A DNA stretch of 64,000 bases from contig NZ_JAQQTF010000010.1 in the NCBI RefSeq assembly GCF_028561275.1, positions 124,001 through 188,000 on the forward strand, written 5' to 3'. Positions 1 to 7,051 of the stretch are shown here, piece by piece. The notes under the pieces were generated by a model, which was not told the DNA's origin, ran no database searches, and was given only the letters and a program-made list of their open reading frames with translations. The position numbers and the translations under genes are program-made. Every line of letters starts with the position of its first letter. Position 1 is the stretch's first letter. The stretch is from Aureisphaera galaxeae (lineage in GTDB: Bacteria; Bacteroidota; Bacteroidia; Flavobacteriales; Flavobacteriaceae).

Positions 1-371
1 CCTCCCTTGGCAATGACCAACTCCTCACCATCTTCTAAAATCTCTTTGAGCACTTCGTTGGTATCGGAGTTCTTCACCACGGTTCCTAGCGGAACTTCTA
101 TATATATATCTTCCCCATTGGCCCCCGTACTGGTTTGCTTTCCTCCGGCGCCACCATGACCTGCTTTAAAGTGGCGTTTGAACTTTAAGTGGTACAGTGT
201 CCACATATTCTTGTTGGCCCTCAAGATAACATGCCCTCCGCGGCCACCATCGCCCCCGTCGGGACCACCTTTGGCCACAAACTTCTCCCTTCTCAGGTGG
301 GCACTTCCTTGCCCTCCTTTTCCAGAAGTTACATGAATCTTTATATAGTCAACAAAATTCCCTTCGGTCAT
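1..371 (-). CDS. obgE: GTPase ObgE, N-terminal part (runs off the window)
   Basis: Only the first 123 codons are visible. They encode the glycine-rich Obg fold ([29 protein letters not shown]), which is diagnostic for Obg GTPases acting in ribosome maturation and stress control. The GTP-binding domain would lie beyond the left edge. The ATG at 371 places the usual 'FVDYxKIxVxSGKGG' opening at the N-terminus. The gene follows adk on the same strand with 43 nt between them, but a terminator-like hairpin sits in that gap, so it may be only partly co-transcribed with adk. Confidence 0.95.
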   Translation of the reverse strand, partial: MTEGNFVDYIKIHVTSGKGGQGSAHLRREKFVAKGGPDGGDGGRGGHVILRANKNMWTLYHLKFKRHFKAGHGGAGGKQTSTGANGEDIYIEVPLGTVVKNSDTNEVLKEILEDGEELVIAKG

Positions 372-381
372 GATTCCTTAT

Positions 382-406
382 AAAAACAGCCCGATTAACG
401 AGCTGT
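382..406 (-). terminator. Terminator-like hairpin between adk and obgE
   Basis: Read on the minus strand, ACAGC and GCTGT pair around an 11-nt loop (with a further CG/CG pair possible), followed at once by TTTTTA. It lies only 10 nt upstream of the obgE start, so it could terminate or attenuate read-through from adk. Confidence 0.5.
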
Positions 407-414
407 ATGTTATC

Positions 415-987
415 TTATAATGTGTCGATCACAGCACTCAATCGTTCAGTGATCTCTTCTATAGTTCCAACCCCGTCTACTCCGTGGTATTTATCCTGAG
501 CTTGGTAAAAATCCTTTAGTATGGCAGTCTCATCGTAATATACTTTAATCCTATTTCGGATGACTCCTTCGTCGGCATCATCGGAACGGCCAGAGGTTTC
601 CCCTCTTTTCAGGAGGCGCTCTACCAAAATTTCATCATCTACTTCCAAGGCCACCATAGCATTGATCTGGCTGTCCTTGCTATCCATTAATTCGGCCAAG
701 GATGCTGCCTGCGCTTCCGTACGTGGAAATCCATCGAATATAAACCCATTGGCACCAGCATTCTTTTCAACCTCTGCATTCAACATTTTAATAGTCACCT
801 CATCGGGAACCAAATGTCCCTTGTCCATATAGCTTTTCGCCAATACGCCCAATTCGGTAGCATTTTTAATGTTGTAGCGGAACATATCTCCTGTAGATAA
901 GTGTACCAATTGATATTTTTCCTTTAAAACCTCGGCTTGGGTTCCTTTTCCAGCCCCAGGAGGGCCAAATAATACGATGTTTTTCAT
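415..987 (-). CDS. adk: Adenylate kinase
   Basis: Converts ATP + AMP to 2 ADP in the cytoplasm. From the ATG at 987 the protein is 190 aa and begins directly with the P-loop strand (GPPGAGKGTQ, about residues 8-17). It has the NMP-binding STGDMFR motif, the DGFPRT motif, and a short LID (GETSGRSDD) without the zinc-finger insertion, so it is the short-form enzyme. An upstream in-frame ATG at 1032 would add 15 basic residues not expected in the family, but a TATCTTTG box on the minus strand at 1050-1043 would start the mRNA just before it, so the longer form cannot be excluded. In many relatives adk follows or is fused to hpt; here purK is divergent instead. Confidence 0.95.
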   Translation of the reverse strand: MKNIVLFGPPGAGKGTQAEVLKEKYQLVHLSTGDMFRYNIKNATELGVLAKSYMDKGHLVPDEVTIKMLNAEVEKNAGANGFIFDGFPRTEAQAASLAELMDSKDSQINAMVALEVDDEILVERLLKRGETSGRSDDADEGVIRNRIKVYYDETAILKDFYQAQDKYHGVDGVGTIEEITERLSAVIDTL

Positions 988-1042
988 CCGGTTTTTATTA
1001 CTTCTAAATAATGATTTAAAAAAATTCCACATAACGAAGGTG

Positions 1043-1077
1043 CAAAGATACCCATTTCGGAGAAGATTGTACCTTTG
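1043..1077. promoter_or_regulatory. Divergent promoter boxes of adk and purK
   Basis: Two flavobacterial -7 boxes (TAnnTTTG) face outward: TATCTTTG on the minus strand at 1050-1043 and TACCTTTG on the plus strand at 1070-1077. The plus box ends 4 nt before the purK ATG, so the purK transcript would have almost no leader. No good -33 TTG is present at the usual distance for either box. Confidence 0.5.
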
Positions 1078-1081
1078 CGCA

Positions 1082-2239
1082 ATGGCAAATTATTTTTCTT
1101 CGGAGTTCGTCCTAGGTATTTTGGGAGGCGGCCAATTGGGCAAGATGATGTTGTATGAAACACGTAAGTACGATATAGCCACCCATGTGCTAGATCCAAG
1201 CGCGGAAGCGCCCTGCCGAATTGCCTGCGATGTCTTTCAACAAGGAGACTTAATGGACTTTGAAACCGTATACGAATTCGGGAAAAAAGTGGATGTGCTC
1301 ACTTTCGAAATTGAAGGTGTTAATGTAGATGCCCTAGAGAAATTGGAAGCCGAAGGAAAAAAAGTATATCCTTCTGCCCATACCCTTCGGAATATTCAGG
1401 ATAAAGGAGTTCAGAAACAATTTTACAAAGAACATCGCATTCCTACTTCCCCTTTCATCGTTTTTGAAAACAAGAACAAATTGAACGAAGCCATAGTCCG
1501 CAAAGAACTGAACTATCCCTTTGTTTGGAAAAGCTGTACAGGCGGATACGATGGAAAAGGTGTGAGTATTATTCGGGATGCCGGGGATATCATTCCACTT
1601 TCCAGTGGGCCCTGCATTGCCGAAAAGTTGATTCCTTTTAAAAATGAATTGGCTGTAATCGTGTCTCGCAATCCTTCTGGAGAGGTAAAAACCTATCCGG
1701 TGGTTGAAATGGAATTCCATCCTGAAGCCAATCAGGTAGAATACGTGATTTGCCCAGCAAGGATTGATGAATCGGTTGCTGAAAAAGCCAGAGCTGTGGC
1801 AGCACAGGTTTCGGAAGCCTTTCAACATGTGGGATTGTTGGCGGTAGAAATGTTCCAAACCAACGATGATGAAATCTTGGTGAACGAAGTAGCACCCCGC
1901 CCCCATAATAGCGGACATTATAGCATAGAAGCCAGCTATACCAATCAATTTGAACAGCACATTCGGGCCATTTTGGACCTTCCTTTGGGCAATACCGATA
2001 GTAAAGTAGGCGGTATTATGGTAAATTTGGTGGGTGCGGAAGGCCATACAGGTGAAGTGGTGTATGAAAACATCGCCGAGATCATGGCTATGGAAGGTGT
2101 TACACCACACATTTATGGGAAGAAGCAAACACGTCCTTTCCGAAAAATGGGGCACGTTACCATTGTAAATGAAAACATTAATGAAGCCCGAAAAGTGGCT
2201 GAAGAAGTAAAAAAGACCATAAAAGTAATAAGCAAATAA
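1082..2239 (+). CDS. purK: 5-(carboxyamino)imidazole ribonucleotide synthase
   Basis: ATP-grasp enzyme of purine synthesis that carboxylates AIR to N5-CAIR, the substrate of PurE encoded next. The 385-aa protein starts with the family's nucleotide-fold opening (GILGGGQLGKMM), followed by the ATP-grasp segments (FVWKSCTGGYDGKGV) and the metal-binding end VNEVAPRPHNSGHY. A longer reading frame exists upstream (977), but those 35 residues overlap the divergent promoter region and adk and do not resemble PurK. The stop is 1 nt before purE, so the pair is an operon. Confidence 0.96.
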   Translation: MANYFSSEFVLGILGGGQLGKMMLYETRKYDIATHVLDPSAEAPCRIACDVFQQGDLMDFETVYEFGKKVDVLTFEIEGVNVDALEKLEAEGKKVYPSAHTLRNIQDKGVQKQFYKEHRIPTSPFIVFENKNKLNEAIVRKELNYPFVWKSCTGGYDGKGVSIIRDAGDIIPLSSGPCIAEKLIPFKNELAVIVSRNPSGEVKTYPVVEMEFHPEANQVEYVICPARIDESVAEKARAVAAQVSEAFQHVGLLAVEMFQTNDDEILVNEVAPRPHNSGHYSIEASYTNQFEQHIRAILDLPLGNTDSKVGGIMVNLVGAEGHTGEVVYENIAEIMAMEGVTPHIYGKKQTRPFRKMGHVTIVNENINEARKVAEEVKKTIKVISK

Positions 2240-2240
2240 G

Positions 2241-2732
2241 ATGAGTAAAGTAGGTATCATCATGGGAAGCACCAGCGACCTTCCCGTTATGCAAGACGCT
2301 ATAGACATCCTAAAAGGATTCGACATAGAAGTGGAAGTAGACATTGTTTCTGCCCACCGTACCCCGGATAAGTTATTCGATTATGGCAAGAATGCCCACA
2401 CCCGGGGTATTTCTGTAATCATTGCCGGTGCTGGCGGTGCTGCCCACCTCCCTGGAATGGTAGCCTCCCTATCTCCCCTTCCCGTTATCGGAGTGCCCGT
2501 AAAATCGAGTAATTCTATCGACGGCTGGGATAGCGTGCTATCCATCTTACAAATGCCCGGAGGTGTTCCGGTGGCCACTGTGGCCCTAAACGGTGCAAAG
2601 AATGCTGGAATTCTGGCAGCGCAAATCATAGGAAGTGCTGACAAGTGCGTTTTGGATAAAGTACTTGCCTACAAGGAAGGACTAAAGATAAAAGTAGAAG
2701 AAGGCGCAAAAAAGGTTAGGGAAGAACAATAA
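2241..2732 (+). CDS. purE: N5-carboxyaminoimidazole ribonucleotide mutase
   Basis: Class I PurE, 163 aa, converting N5-CAIR to CAIR. It shows the opening MGSTSDLPVM, the SAHRTP substrate motif, GAGGAAHLPGMVA, and PVKSSNSIDGWDSVLSILQMPGGVPVATV-type segments of the active site. It follows purK after 1 nt. The next gene overlaps its stop codon (TAATG), so the transcript continues. Confidence 0.97.
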   Translation: MSKVGIIMGSTSDLPVMQDAIDILKGFDIEVEVDIVSAHRTPDKLFDYGKNAHTRGISVIIAGAGGAAHLPGMVASLSPLPVIGVPVKSSNSIDGWDSVLSILQMPGGVPVATVALNGAKNAGILAAQIIGSADKCVLDKVLAYKEGLKIKVEEGAKKVREEQ

Positions 2733-3073
2733 TGAAACACGCCGTGCTGTCCATACTTGTTGCCGTCCTGGGAATTATTTGGATAGTTTTTTTCAATTTT
2801 CAATTTTCAGAGATACTCACGGATAATTATAACCAAACTGCTGTGAGTGGTGAAGTAATTGTTTGCATTGATCCAAGATTTCCTCGAGTTTATAAAATGT
2901 CTGGCCTAATCATTGGATTGATCGGTATTTTCTTCGGAATTAAAGGATACTCCAAGGTGAGATACCTAAGCATATTTGGAATCATTCTTTCCATTATTTT
3001 AATACTAATGGCCTTTATGCCTATTTACTCCTATTTTTTGACGGAGGCTGTCTACGATGTTTTCATAAATTAA
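2732..3073 (+). CDS. Small membrane protein translationally coupled to purE
   Basis: 113 aa with three hydrophobic segments: about residues 5-27 (N-terminal, anchor-like), 55-72 and 78-103. The short loop between the first two contains an isolated Cys. I do not recognise a family. Its ATG shares the A of the purE stop codon, so translation is probably coupled. No purine function is implied by the sequence itself. Confidence 0.7.
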   Translation: MKHAVLSILVAVLGIIWIVFFNFQFSEILTDNYNQTAVSGEVIVCIDPRFPRVYKMSGLIIGLIGIFFGIKGYSKVRYLSIFGIILSIILILMAFMPIYSYFLTEAVYDVFIN

Positions 3074-3130
3074 TACGATTTGAGTACTCAATTCGTATCT
3101 TCGTTATCTGAGTTTTAAACTTAAAATATC

Positions 3131-3166
3131 GACTCCTCGATACAATCCTTCGGATCACTCGGAGTC
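3131..3166. repeat. Interrupted hairpin in the 2732-gene/M3 peptidase gap
   Basis: GACTCC at 3131-3136 pairs with GGAGTC at 3161-3166, enclosing a second ATCC/GGAT stem around a TTC loop. It is flanked by two ACTTAAAA copies. No T-tract follows, so it is not a classic terminator; it may be a relic palindromic element. Confidence 0.4.
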
Positions 3167-3185
3167 CAACTTAAAACTTATTAGT

Positions 3186-3240
3186 TCATTCAATCATTTA
3201 CTCATTAAATCATTCAATCATTAACTCATTCAATCATTGA
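3186..3240 (+). repeat. Octamer tandem repeat, seven units, before the M3 peptidase
   Basis: The pentamer TCATT recurs at exactly 8-bp steps, beginning at 3186, 3194, 3202, 3210, 3218, 3226 and 3234. The last three bases of each unit vary (CAA, TAC, AAA, CAA, AAC, CAA, GAT). The tract ends 4 nt before the peptidase ATG, so it forms the leader and possibly part of the promoter. Confidence 0.85.
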
Positions 3241-3244
3241 TTAC

Positions 3245-5260
3245 ATGAATCCATTATTGCAAAAATTCGATACGGCTCCTTTTTCCCAAATAAAAGAAGA
3301 ACACTATGTTCCGGCAATTAAAGAACTGATTGATTTCACCAAAAAGGAAATCGATGCCATTGCAGATTCCAGTGAGGCTCCTACCTTCGAGAATACGGTA
3401 GAGGCCTTGGAGAATACAGGCATGCAATTGGATCGAGCTACGAGTGTCTTTTTTAATTTGAACAGCGCGGAGACCAATGCCGAAATTCAGAAGATTGCCC
3501 AGGAGGTTTCACCCTTGCTTACCAATTTCAAAAATGATCTGTTATTGAATGAAACCCTGTTTAAAAGGGTAAAGACCGTCTATGAACAGCGCAACGATTT
3601 GCCCTTGAATGGGGAGCAACAGATGTTACTAGAAAAGCAATACAAGGGTTTTGCTCGTAATGGAGCTGACCTTTCTGAAGAGAAAAAGGACAAGTTACGT
3701 GCTTTGGATACAGAGTTGGCGAAGCTGAAACTTACGTTTGGGGAAAATGTCTTGGCCGAAACCAATGCCTTCGAAATGCACCTTACCCATGAGGGTGATT
3801 TAGCAGGACTTCCTTCCGGGGCTAAAGAAGCTGCCGCACAGGTTGCCAAGGAAAAAGGAAAAGAAGGTTGGATCATTACTCTCGACTACCCCAGCTATAT
3901 TCCTTTTATGAAATACGCCGAGAACAGGGAGCTAAGAAAGAAGTTGTCCTTGGCTTTTGGATCCAAAGCATTTCAGGACAATGACAGGAACAACGAAAAA
4001 AATGTGCTCCGAATCGCCAACCTAAGGCATGAAAGAGCTCAATTACTTGGATATGAAACACACGCGCACTTTATTTTGGAAGAGCGTATGGCCGAAACCC
4101 CTGGAAATGTAGAAGCATTCTTGAATGAACTTTTGGAAAAAGCGCGTCCAGCAGCCAAGAAGGAATTCGATGAGTTGGAAGCCTATGCGCAAAAATTAGA
4201 TGGGATCGATGAGCTGCAGAAATGGGACAGTGCCTATTATGCTGAAAAGTTAAAACAGGAGCGTTTCAATTTGGATGATGAAAAGCTAAAGCCTTATTTC
4301 AAGCTGGAAAATGTAATTGATGGTGTCTTCACCGTTTCTGAAAAGTTATTCGGACTTCAATTCGAGCAAGACGATACGATCGATGCCTATCACGAAGATG
4401 TTATGACCTATAAGGTGAAGGATTCTGAAGGGGTGCTGGTTAGCATTTTCTATGCCGATTTCCACCCGAGACCCGGTAAAAGAGGGGGCGCTTGGATGAC
4501 CAGCTACAAACCCCAGCAGATAAAAAATGGGGTGAACGATCGCCCGCATGTTTCCATTGTATGTAATTTTACCAAACCTACCGAAAGCAAGCCTTCGTTG
4601 CTTACTTTTAATGAAGTAACGACCTTGTTCCATGAATTTGGCCATGCCTTGCACGGAATGTTGGCCAATACTACCTATAAGGGATTGAGTGGCACCAATG
4701 TATATTGGGACTTTGTAGAATTACCAAGTCAGGTATTGGAAAACTGGTGCTATGAAAAAGAAACTTTGGAATTGTTCGCCAAGCATTACGAAACTGGAGA
4801 ACTCATTCCTATGGAATATGTTCAGAAAATCAAGGAATCGGCCACCTTTCATGAAGGAATGCAAACGCTGCGACAGTTGAGTTTTGGGATGTTGGACATG
4901 GCTTGGCACGGAGCGGATCCTTCGACCATAGAAAATGTGAAAGCATTTGAGGAAAAGGCCTTCGCAAAAACCAAATTATATCCCGACACGCCCCGAACCT
5001 GCATGAGCACAGCCTTCTCACATATTTTTCAAGGAGGGTATAGTGCTGGATACTATAGTTATAAATGGGCCGAAGTATTGGATGCCGATGCTTTCGACTA
5101 CTTTAAGCAAGAAGGAATCTTCAACAAGAAATTGGCGACCAAATTCAAGGAAACGGTGCTTTCTAAGGGAGGAACCATAGATCCTATGGAACTGTACGTG
5201 CAATTCCGTGGTAAAAAGCCAAATCCAGATGCACTCTTGAAAAGAGCAGGACTTATTTAA
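3245..5260 (+). CDS. M3 family metallopeptidase (oligopeptidase A / Dcp type)
   Basis: 671-aa cytoplasmic zinc endopeptidase or dipeptidyl carboxypeptidase acting on short peptides. The zinc site is HEFGH at residues 463-467, with the third ligand Glu at 492, exactly 25 residues after the second His as in thimet-type M3 enzymes. The opening (LLxxFDTAPFSQIKEEHYVPA) and the tyrosine-rich C-terminus (FQGGYSAGYYSYKW) also fit the family. No signal peptide is visible. Length fits Dcp/PrlC. It is a single gene behind an octamer repeat tract. Confidence 0.95.
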   Translation: MNPLLQKFDTAPFSQIKEEHYVPAIKELIDFTKKEIDAIADSSEAPTFENTVEALENTGMQLDRATSVFFNLNSAETNAEIQKIAQEVSPLLTNFKNDLLLNETLFKRVKTVYEQRNDLPLNGEQQMLLEKQYKGFARNGADLSEEKKDKLRALDTELAKLKLTFGENVLAETNAFEMHLTHEGDLAGLPSGAKEAAAQVAKEKGKEGWIITLDYPSYIPFMKYAENRELRKKLSLAFGSKAFQDNDRNNEKNVLRIANLRHERAQLLGYETHAHFILEERMAETPGNVEAFLNELLEKARPAAKKEFDELEAYAQKLDGIDELQKWDSAYYAEKLKQERFNLDDEKLKPYFKLENVIDGVFTVSEKLFGLQFEQDDTIDAYHEDVMTYKVKDSEGVLVSIFYADFHPRPGKRGGAWMTSYKPQQIKNGVNDRPHVSIVCNFTKPTESKPSLLTFNEVTTLFHEFGHALHGMLANTTYKGLSGTNVYWDFVELPSQVLENWCYEKETLELFAKHYETGELIPMEYVQKIKESATFHEGMQTLRQLSFGMLDMAWHGADPSTIENVKAFEEKAFAKTKLYPDTPRTCMSTAFSHIFQGGYSAGYYSYKWAEVLDADAFDYFKQEGIFNKKLATKFKETVLSKGGTIDPMELYVQFRGKKPNPDALLKRAGLI

Positions 5261-5300
5261 CCGTTCCGTATTCAACCGAGAAACATTCAAAAATTAAATA

Positions 5301-5324
5301 AACTTTCAATTTTTTTTGAAAGTT
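5301..5324. promoter_or_regulatory. Inverted repeat, operator candidate 1
   Basis: A perfect 9-bp inverted repeat: AACTTTCAA (5301-5309), six T, TTGAAAGTT (5316-5324). It covers the -33 TTG of the regulator gene promoter. The right arm recurs exactly in a second palindrome before the next gene (5910-5930), which suggests that the regulator binds both. Confidence 0.65.
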
Positions 5325-5344
5325 TAAAATTATTTGTATATTTG
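5316..5344 (+). promoter_or_regulatory. Promoter of the GbsR-type regulator gene
   Basis: TTG (5316-5318), an 18-nt spacer, then TATATTTG (5337-5344) matches the flavobacterial housekeeping consensus. The box ends 4 nt before the ATG at 5349, so the mRNA would be leaderless or nearly so. The -33 element lies inside the right arm of the inverted repeat. Confidence 0.75.
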
Positions 5345-5348
5345 ACCT

Positions 5349-5852
5349 ATGAATTACAAAGAAGCCAAAGAGAAGTTTATAAGTACATGGGGAGCCTTGG
5401 GAACCCTTTGGGGCATTAACAAGGCCATGGCTCAAATCCATGCGCTGCTCTTTGTGTCACCAGATCCTTTGTCTATGGAAGATATCATGGAAGAATTAGG
5501 GATTTCACGCGGTAATGCCAGTATGAACCTTAGAGGATTGATGGATTGGGGCATCGTGTACAAAGTAAATGTCCCAGGAGAGCGCAAAGAGTTCTTTGCC
5601 AGTGAAAAGGATGTAGCGGAATTAGCGCGAACTATAGCAAAAGAGCGTAGTCGCAGGGAAATTAGACCTACAGTACGTGTTTTGAAAGAAGTATCGAGTA
5701 TTGAAGATGACGGCTCGAAAAAAACGCAGGAACTCATTAAGAAAACGAAAGAAATGCATGAGTTGGTAGAAACTGCCGATGCGATGCTCAACAGAATGGT
5801 AAATCAAGAACAGAACTGGATTACCAAGACCTTGGTCAAGTTTTTGAAATAA
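5349..5852 (+). CDS. GbsR/MarR-family transcriptional regulator
   Basis: 167 aa with a winged helix-turn-helix at about residues 20-85. The segment MEDIMEELGISRGNASMNL is a typical recognition helix pair, followed by the wing (VPGERKEFFASEKD). The C-terminal half is helical and probably dimerises. GbsR-type proteins repress small-molecule or membrane-stress genes. The promoter carries a perfect inverted repeat, so autorepression is likely. A terminator follows (5876-5896), and the second palindrome lies before the next gene, pointing to control of the downstream operon. Confidence 0.88.
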   Translation: MNYKEAKEKFISTWGALGTLWGINKAMAQIHALLFVSPDPLSMEDIMEELGISRGNASMNLRGLMDWGIVYKVNVPGERKEFFASEKDVAELARTIAKERSRREIRPTVRVLKEVSSIEDDGSKKTQELIKKTKEMHELVETADAMLNRMVNQEQNWITKTLVKFLK

Positions 5853-5875
5853 CAACAAAACCACGGAACGAACCG

Positions 5876-5896
5876 AGGGAGTTTTTCTCCCTTTTC
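5876..5896 (+). terminator. Terminator after the regulator gene
   Basis: AGGGAG (5876-5881), a T5 loop, CTCCCT (5887-5892), then TTTTC. It separates the regulator transcript from the downstream six-gene operon. Confidence 0.6.
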
Positions 5897-5909
5897 TTTG
5901 AATAATATA

Positions 5910-5930
5910 TTTCAATAATTATTGAAAGTT
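5910..5930. promoter_or_regulatory. Palindrome, operator candidate 2
   Basis: TTTCAATAATTATTGAAA at 5910-5927 is a perfect 18-bp palindrome, extended by GTT so that its right end (TTGAAAGTT) equals that of the repeat at 5301-5324. It ends 9 nt before the ATG at 5939 and overlaps a weak TATATTTC box (5906-5913). A bound repressor here would block transcription of the operon. Confidence 0.65.
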
Positions 5931-5938
5931 TAGAACAA

Positions 5939-6292
5939 ATGAAAAAGTATAAACACACACAGCAAATTGGAATCCTCAGTTTTATCCTGAGTCATATCAC
6001 AATGATCTTGAGCTTGGTTTTACCAGGATACCATCCCTTTCTATTTTTTGTCGGTTGGATTTTGGGAGTTGGGAGCTACATCTCTAACGTTAGCTTAAGC
6101 ATTGGTTTGAAGATGCCTAAACTACTATCATTTGTATTGATTGTAACGGGCTTCTTTTGGATGGTTCCCCCTATTGCCCTGATGACATATTTCGGAATTC
6201 CTTTTTCAATAACCTTCCTTCTTCTAGTGCCCATAGTACATATTAAGTATCACAACCAATGGGAACACTATCGGTTGGAAAATAAAATCTAG
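5939..6292 (+). CDS. Small integral membrane protein, first gene of the operon
   Basis: 117 aa with about four transmembrane segments (roughly 12-30, 33-55, 60-80, 84-105) and a basic N-terminus (MKKYKHTQQ). No family recognised and no conserved polar motif stands out. It is the first of six closely spaced genes behind operator 2. The next gene starts 5 nt after its stop. Confidence 0.75.
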   Translation: MKKYKHTQQIGILSFILSHITMILSLVLPGYHPFLFFVGWILGVGSYISNVSLSIGLKMPKLLSFVLIVTGFFWMVPPIALMTYFGIPFSITFLLLVPIVHIKYHNQWEHYRLENKI

Positions 6293-6297
6293 AAATT

Positions 6298-6618
6298 ATG
6301 AAAGATATGTTTCGTTTAAATCTCATTGCCATCATTACCACTCTGTTGTTCTATGTCACAATTTGGGGCGGTATTCTAGCCCATATTCTTCTAGGTGTTC
6401 TTCAGCTCATTCACTTTCTTGTGATATGCCTGTACTTTCAAAAATTGACAAAGTTTCAAAAAACACATGTGCTTCTTTATGGTCTTCTTACACTTATAGT
6501 CATACTATTTACATGTGTTAAACCGGATACGTTTTTAACAGTGTTTTGGCCATTCTCAGGAGTATTAGCATTCTACTTTCTCTTTATCACCTATCAACTT
6601 GAAAAACTACCGTCATGA
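6298..6618 (+). CDS. Small integral membrane protein, second gene of the operon
   Basis: 106 aa, almost wholly hydrophobic, with about four transmembrane segments (roughly 5-25, 28-47, 56-74, 77-98) and short polar ends. Its size and topology resemble the preceding gene, but I see no clear sequence repeat between the two. The stop overlaps the next start by 4 nt (ATGA), showing translational coupling. Confidence 0.75.
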   Translation: MKDMFRLNLIAIITTLLFYVTIWGGILAHILLGVLQLIHFLVICLYFQKLTKFQKTHVLLYGLLTLIVILFTCVKPDTFLTVFWPFSGVLAFYFLFITYQLEKLPS

Positions 6619-7040
6619 AATTTGAAATTCCTAATTGGCTCATTATTCTCGGAGGTGCTGGACAAATATTCACAGCCCTCATATACCCTTACATAAGACA
6701 CAAAGTATTCGATTGGTACAATGATGTAAAGCAATTAAAACCATTGAATCAAGAAATCGCGAAAACCTACGGTAGGTACATTCAAGGGCTTAATTTTTCA
6801 TTCGGTTTGATCGCCATCTTGATACCGTCCGACCTGAAAAACGGAACTTCACTTGCTATTGCGATCACAGGACTCATAAGTGCTTATTGGGTAGGAAAAG
6901 TGGCTACTCAAATTGCCTACTATCCCATGTATGACATTCCCAAAAAACACCTATTCAAGTGGGGCAGTTATGGTATGAATGCCCTATTCGTCTTATTCGC
7001 CACGGTATATACACTATTATTTATACAAAACATTGTCTAA
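6615..7040 (+). CDS. Membrane protein, third gene of the operon
   Basis: 141 aa with about four hydrophobic segments (roughly 8-27, 58-76, 80-100, 117-137). A polar stretch at 27-55 (RHKVFDWYNDVKQLKPLNQE) probably faces the cytoplasm. Not recognised. It overlaps the preceding gene by 4 nt and is followed 11 nt later by the epimerase gene. Together with its two predecessors it may form a small membrane complex, but that is inference from order only. Confidence 0.75.
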   Translation: MKFEIPNWLIILGGAGQIFTALIYPYIRHKVFDWYNDVKQLKPLNQEIAKTYGRYIQGLNFSFGLIAILIPSDLKNGTSLAIAITGLISAYWVGKVATQIAYYPMYDIPKKHLFKWGSYGMNALFVLFATVYTLLFIQNIV

Positions 7041-7051
7041 AAACAATACCA

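Noticed and set aside
1334-2344. 336-aa open frame on the minus strand
   Set aside because: It lies wholly opposite purK and purE, which have clear motifs; the translation is rich in His, Phe and Cys with no family signature, so it is a shadow frame.
3186-3240. CRISPR array
   Set aside because: Units are 8 bp without spacers and no cas genes are present; it is a simple tandem repeat.
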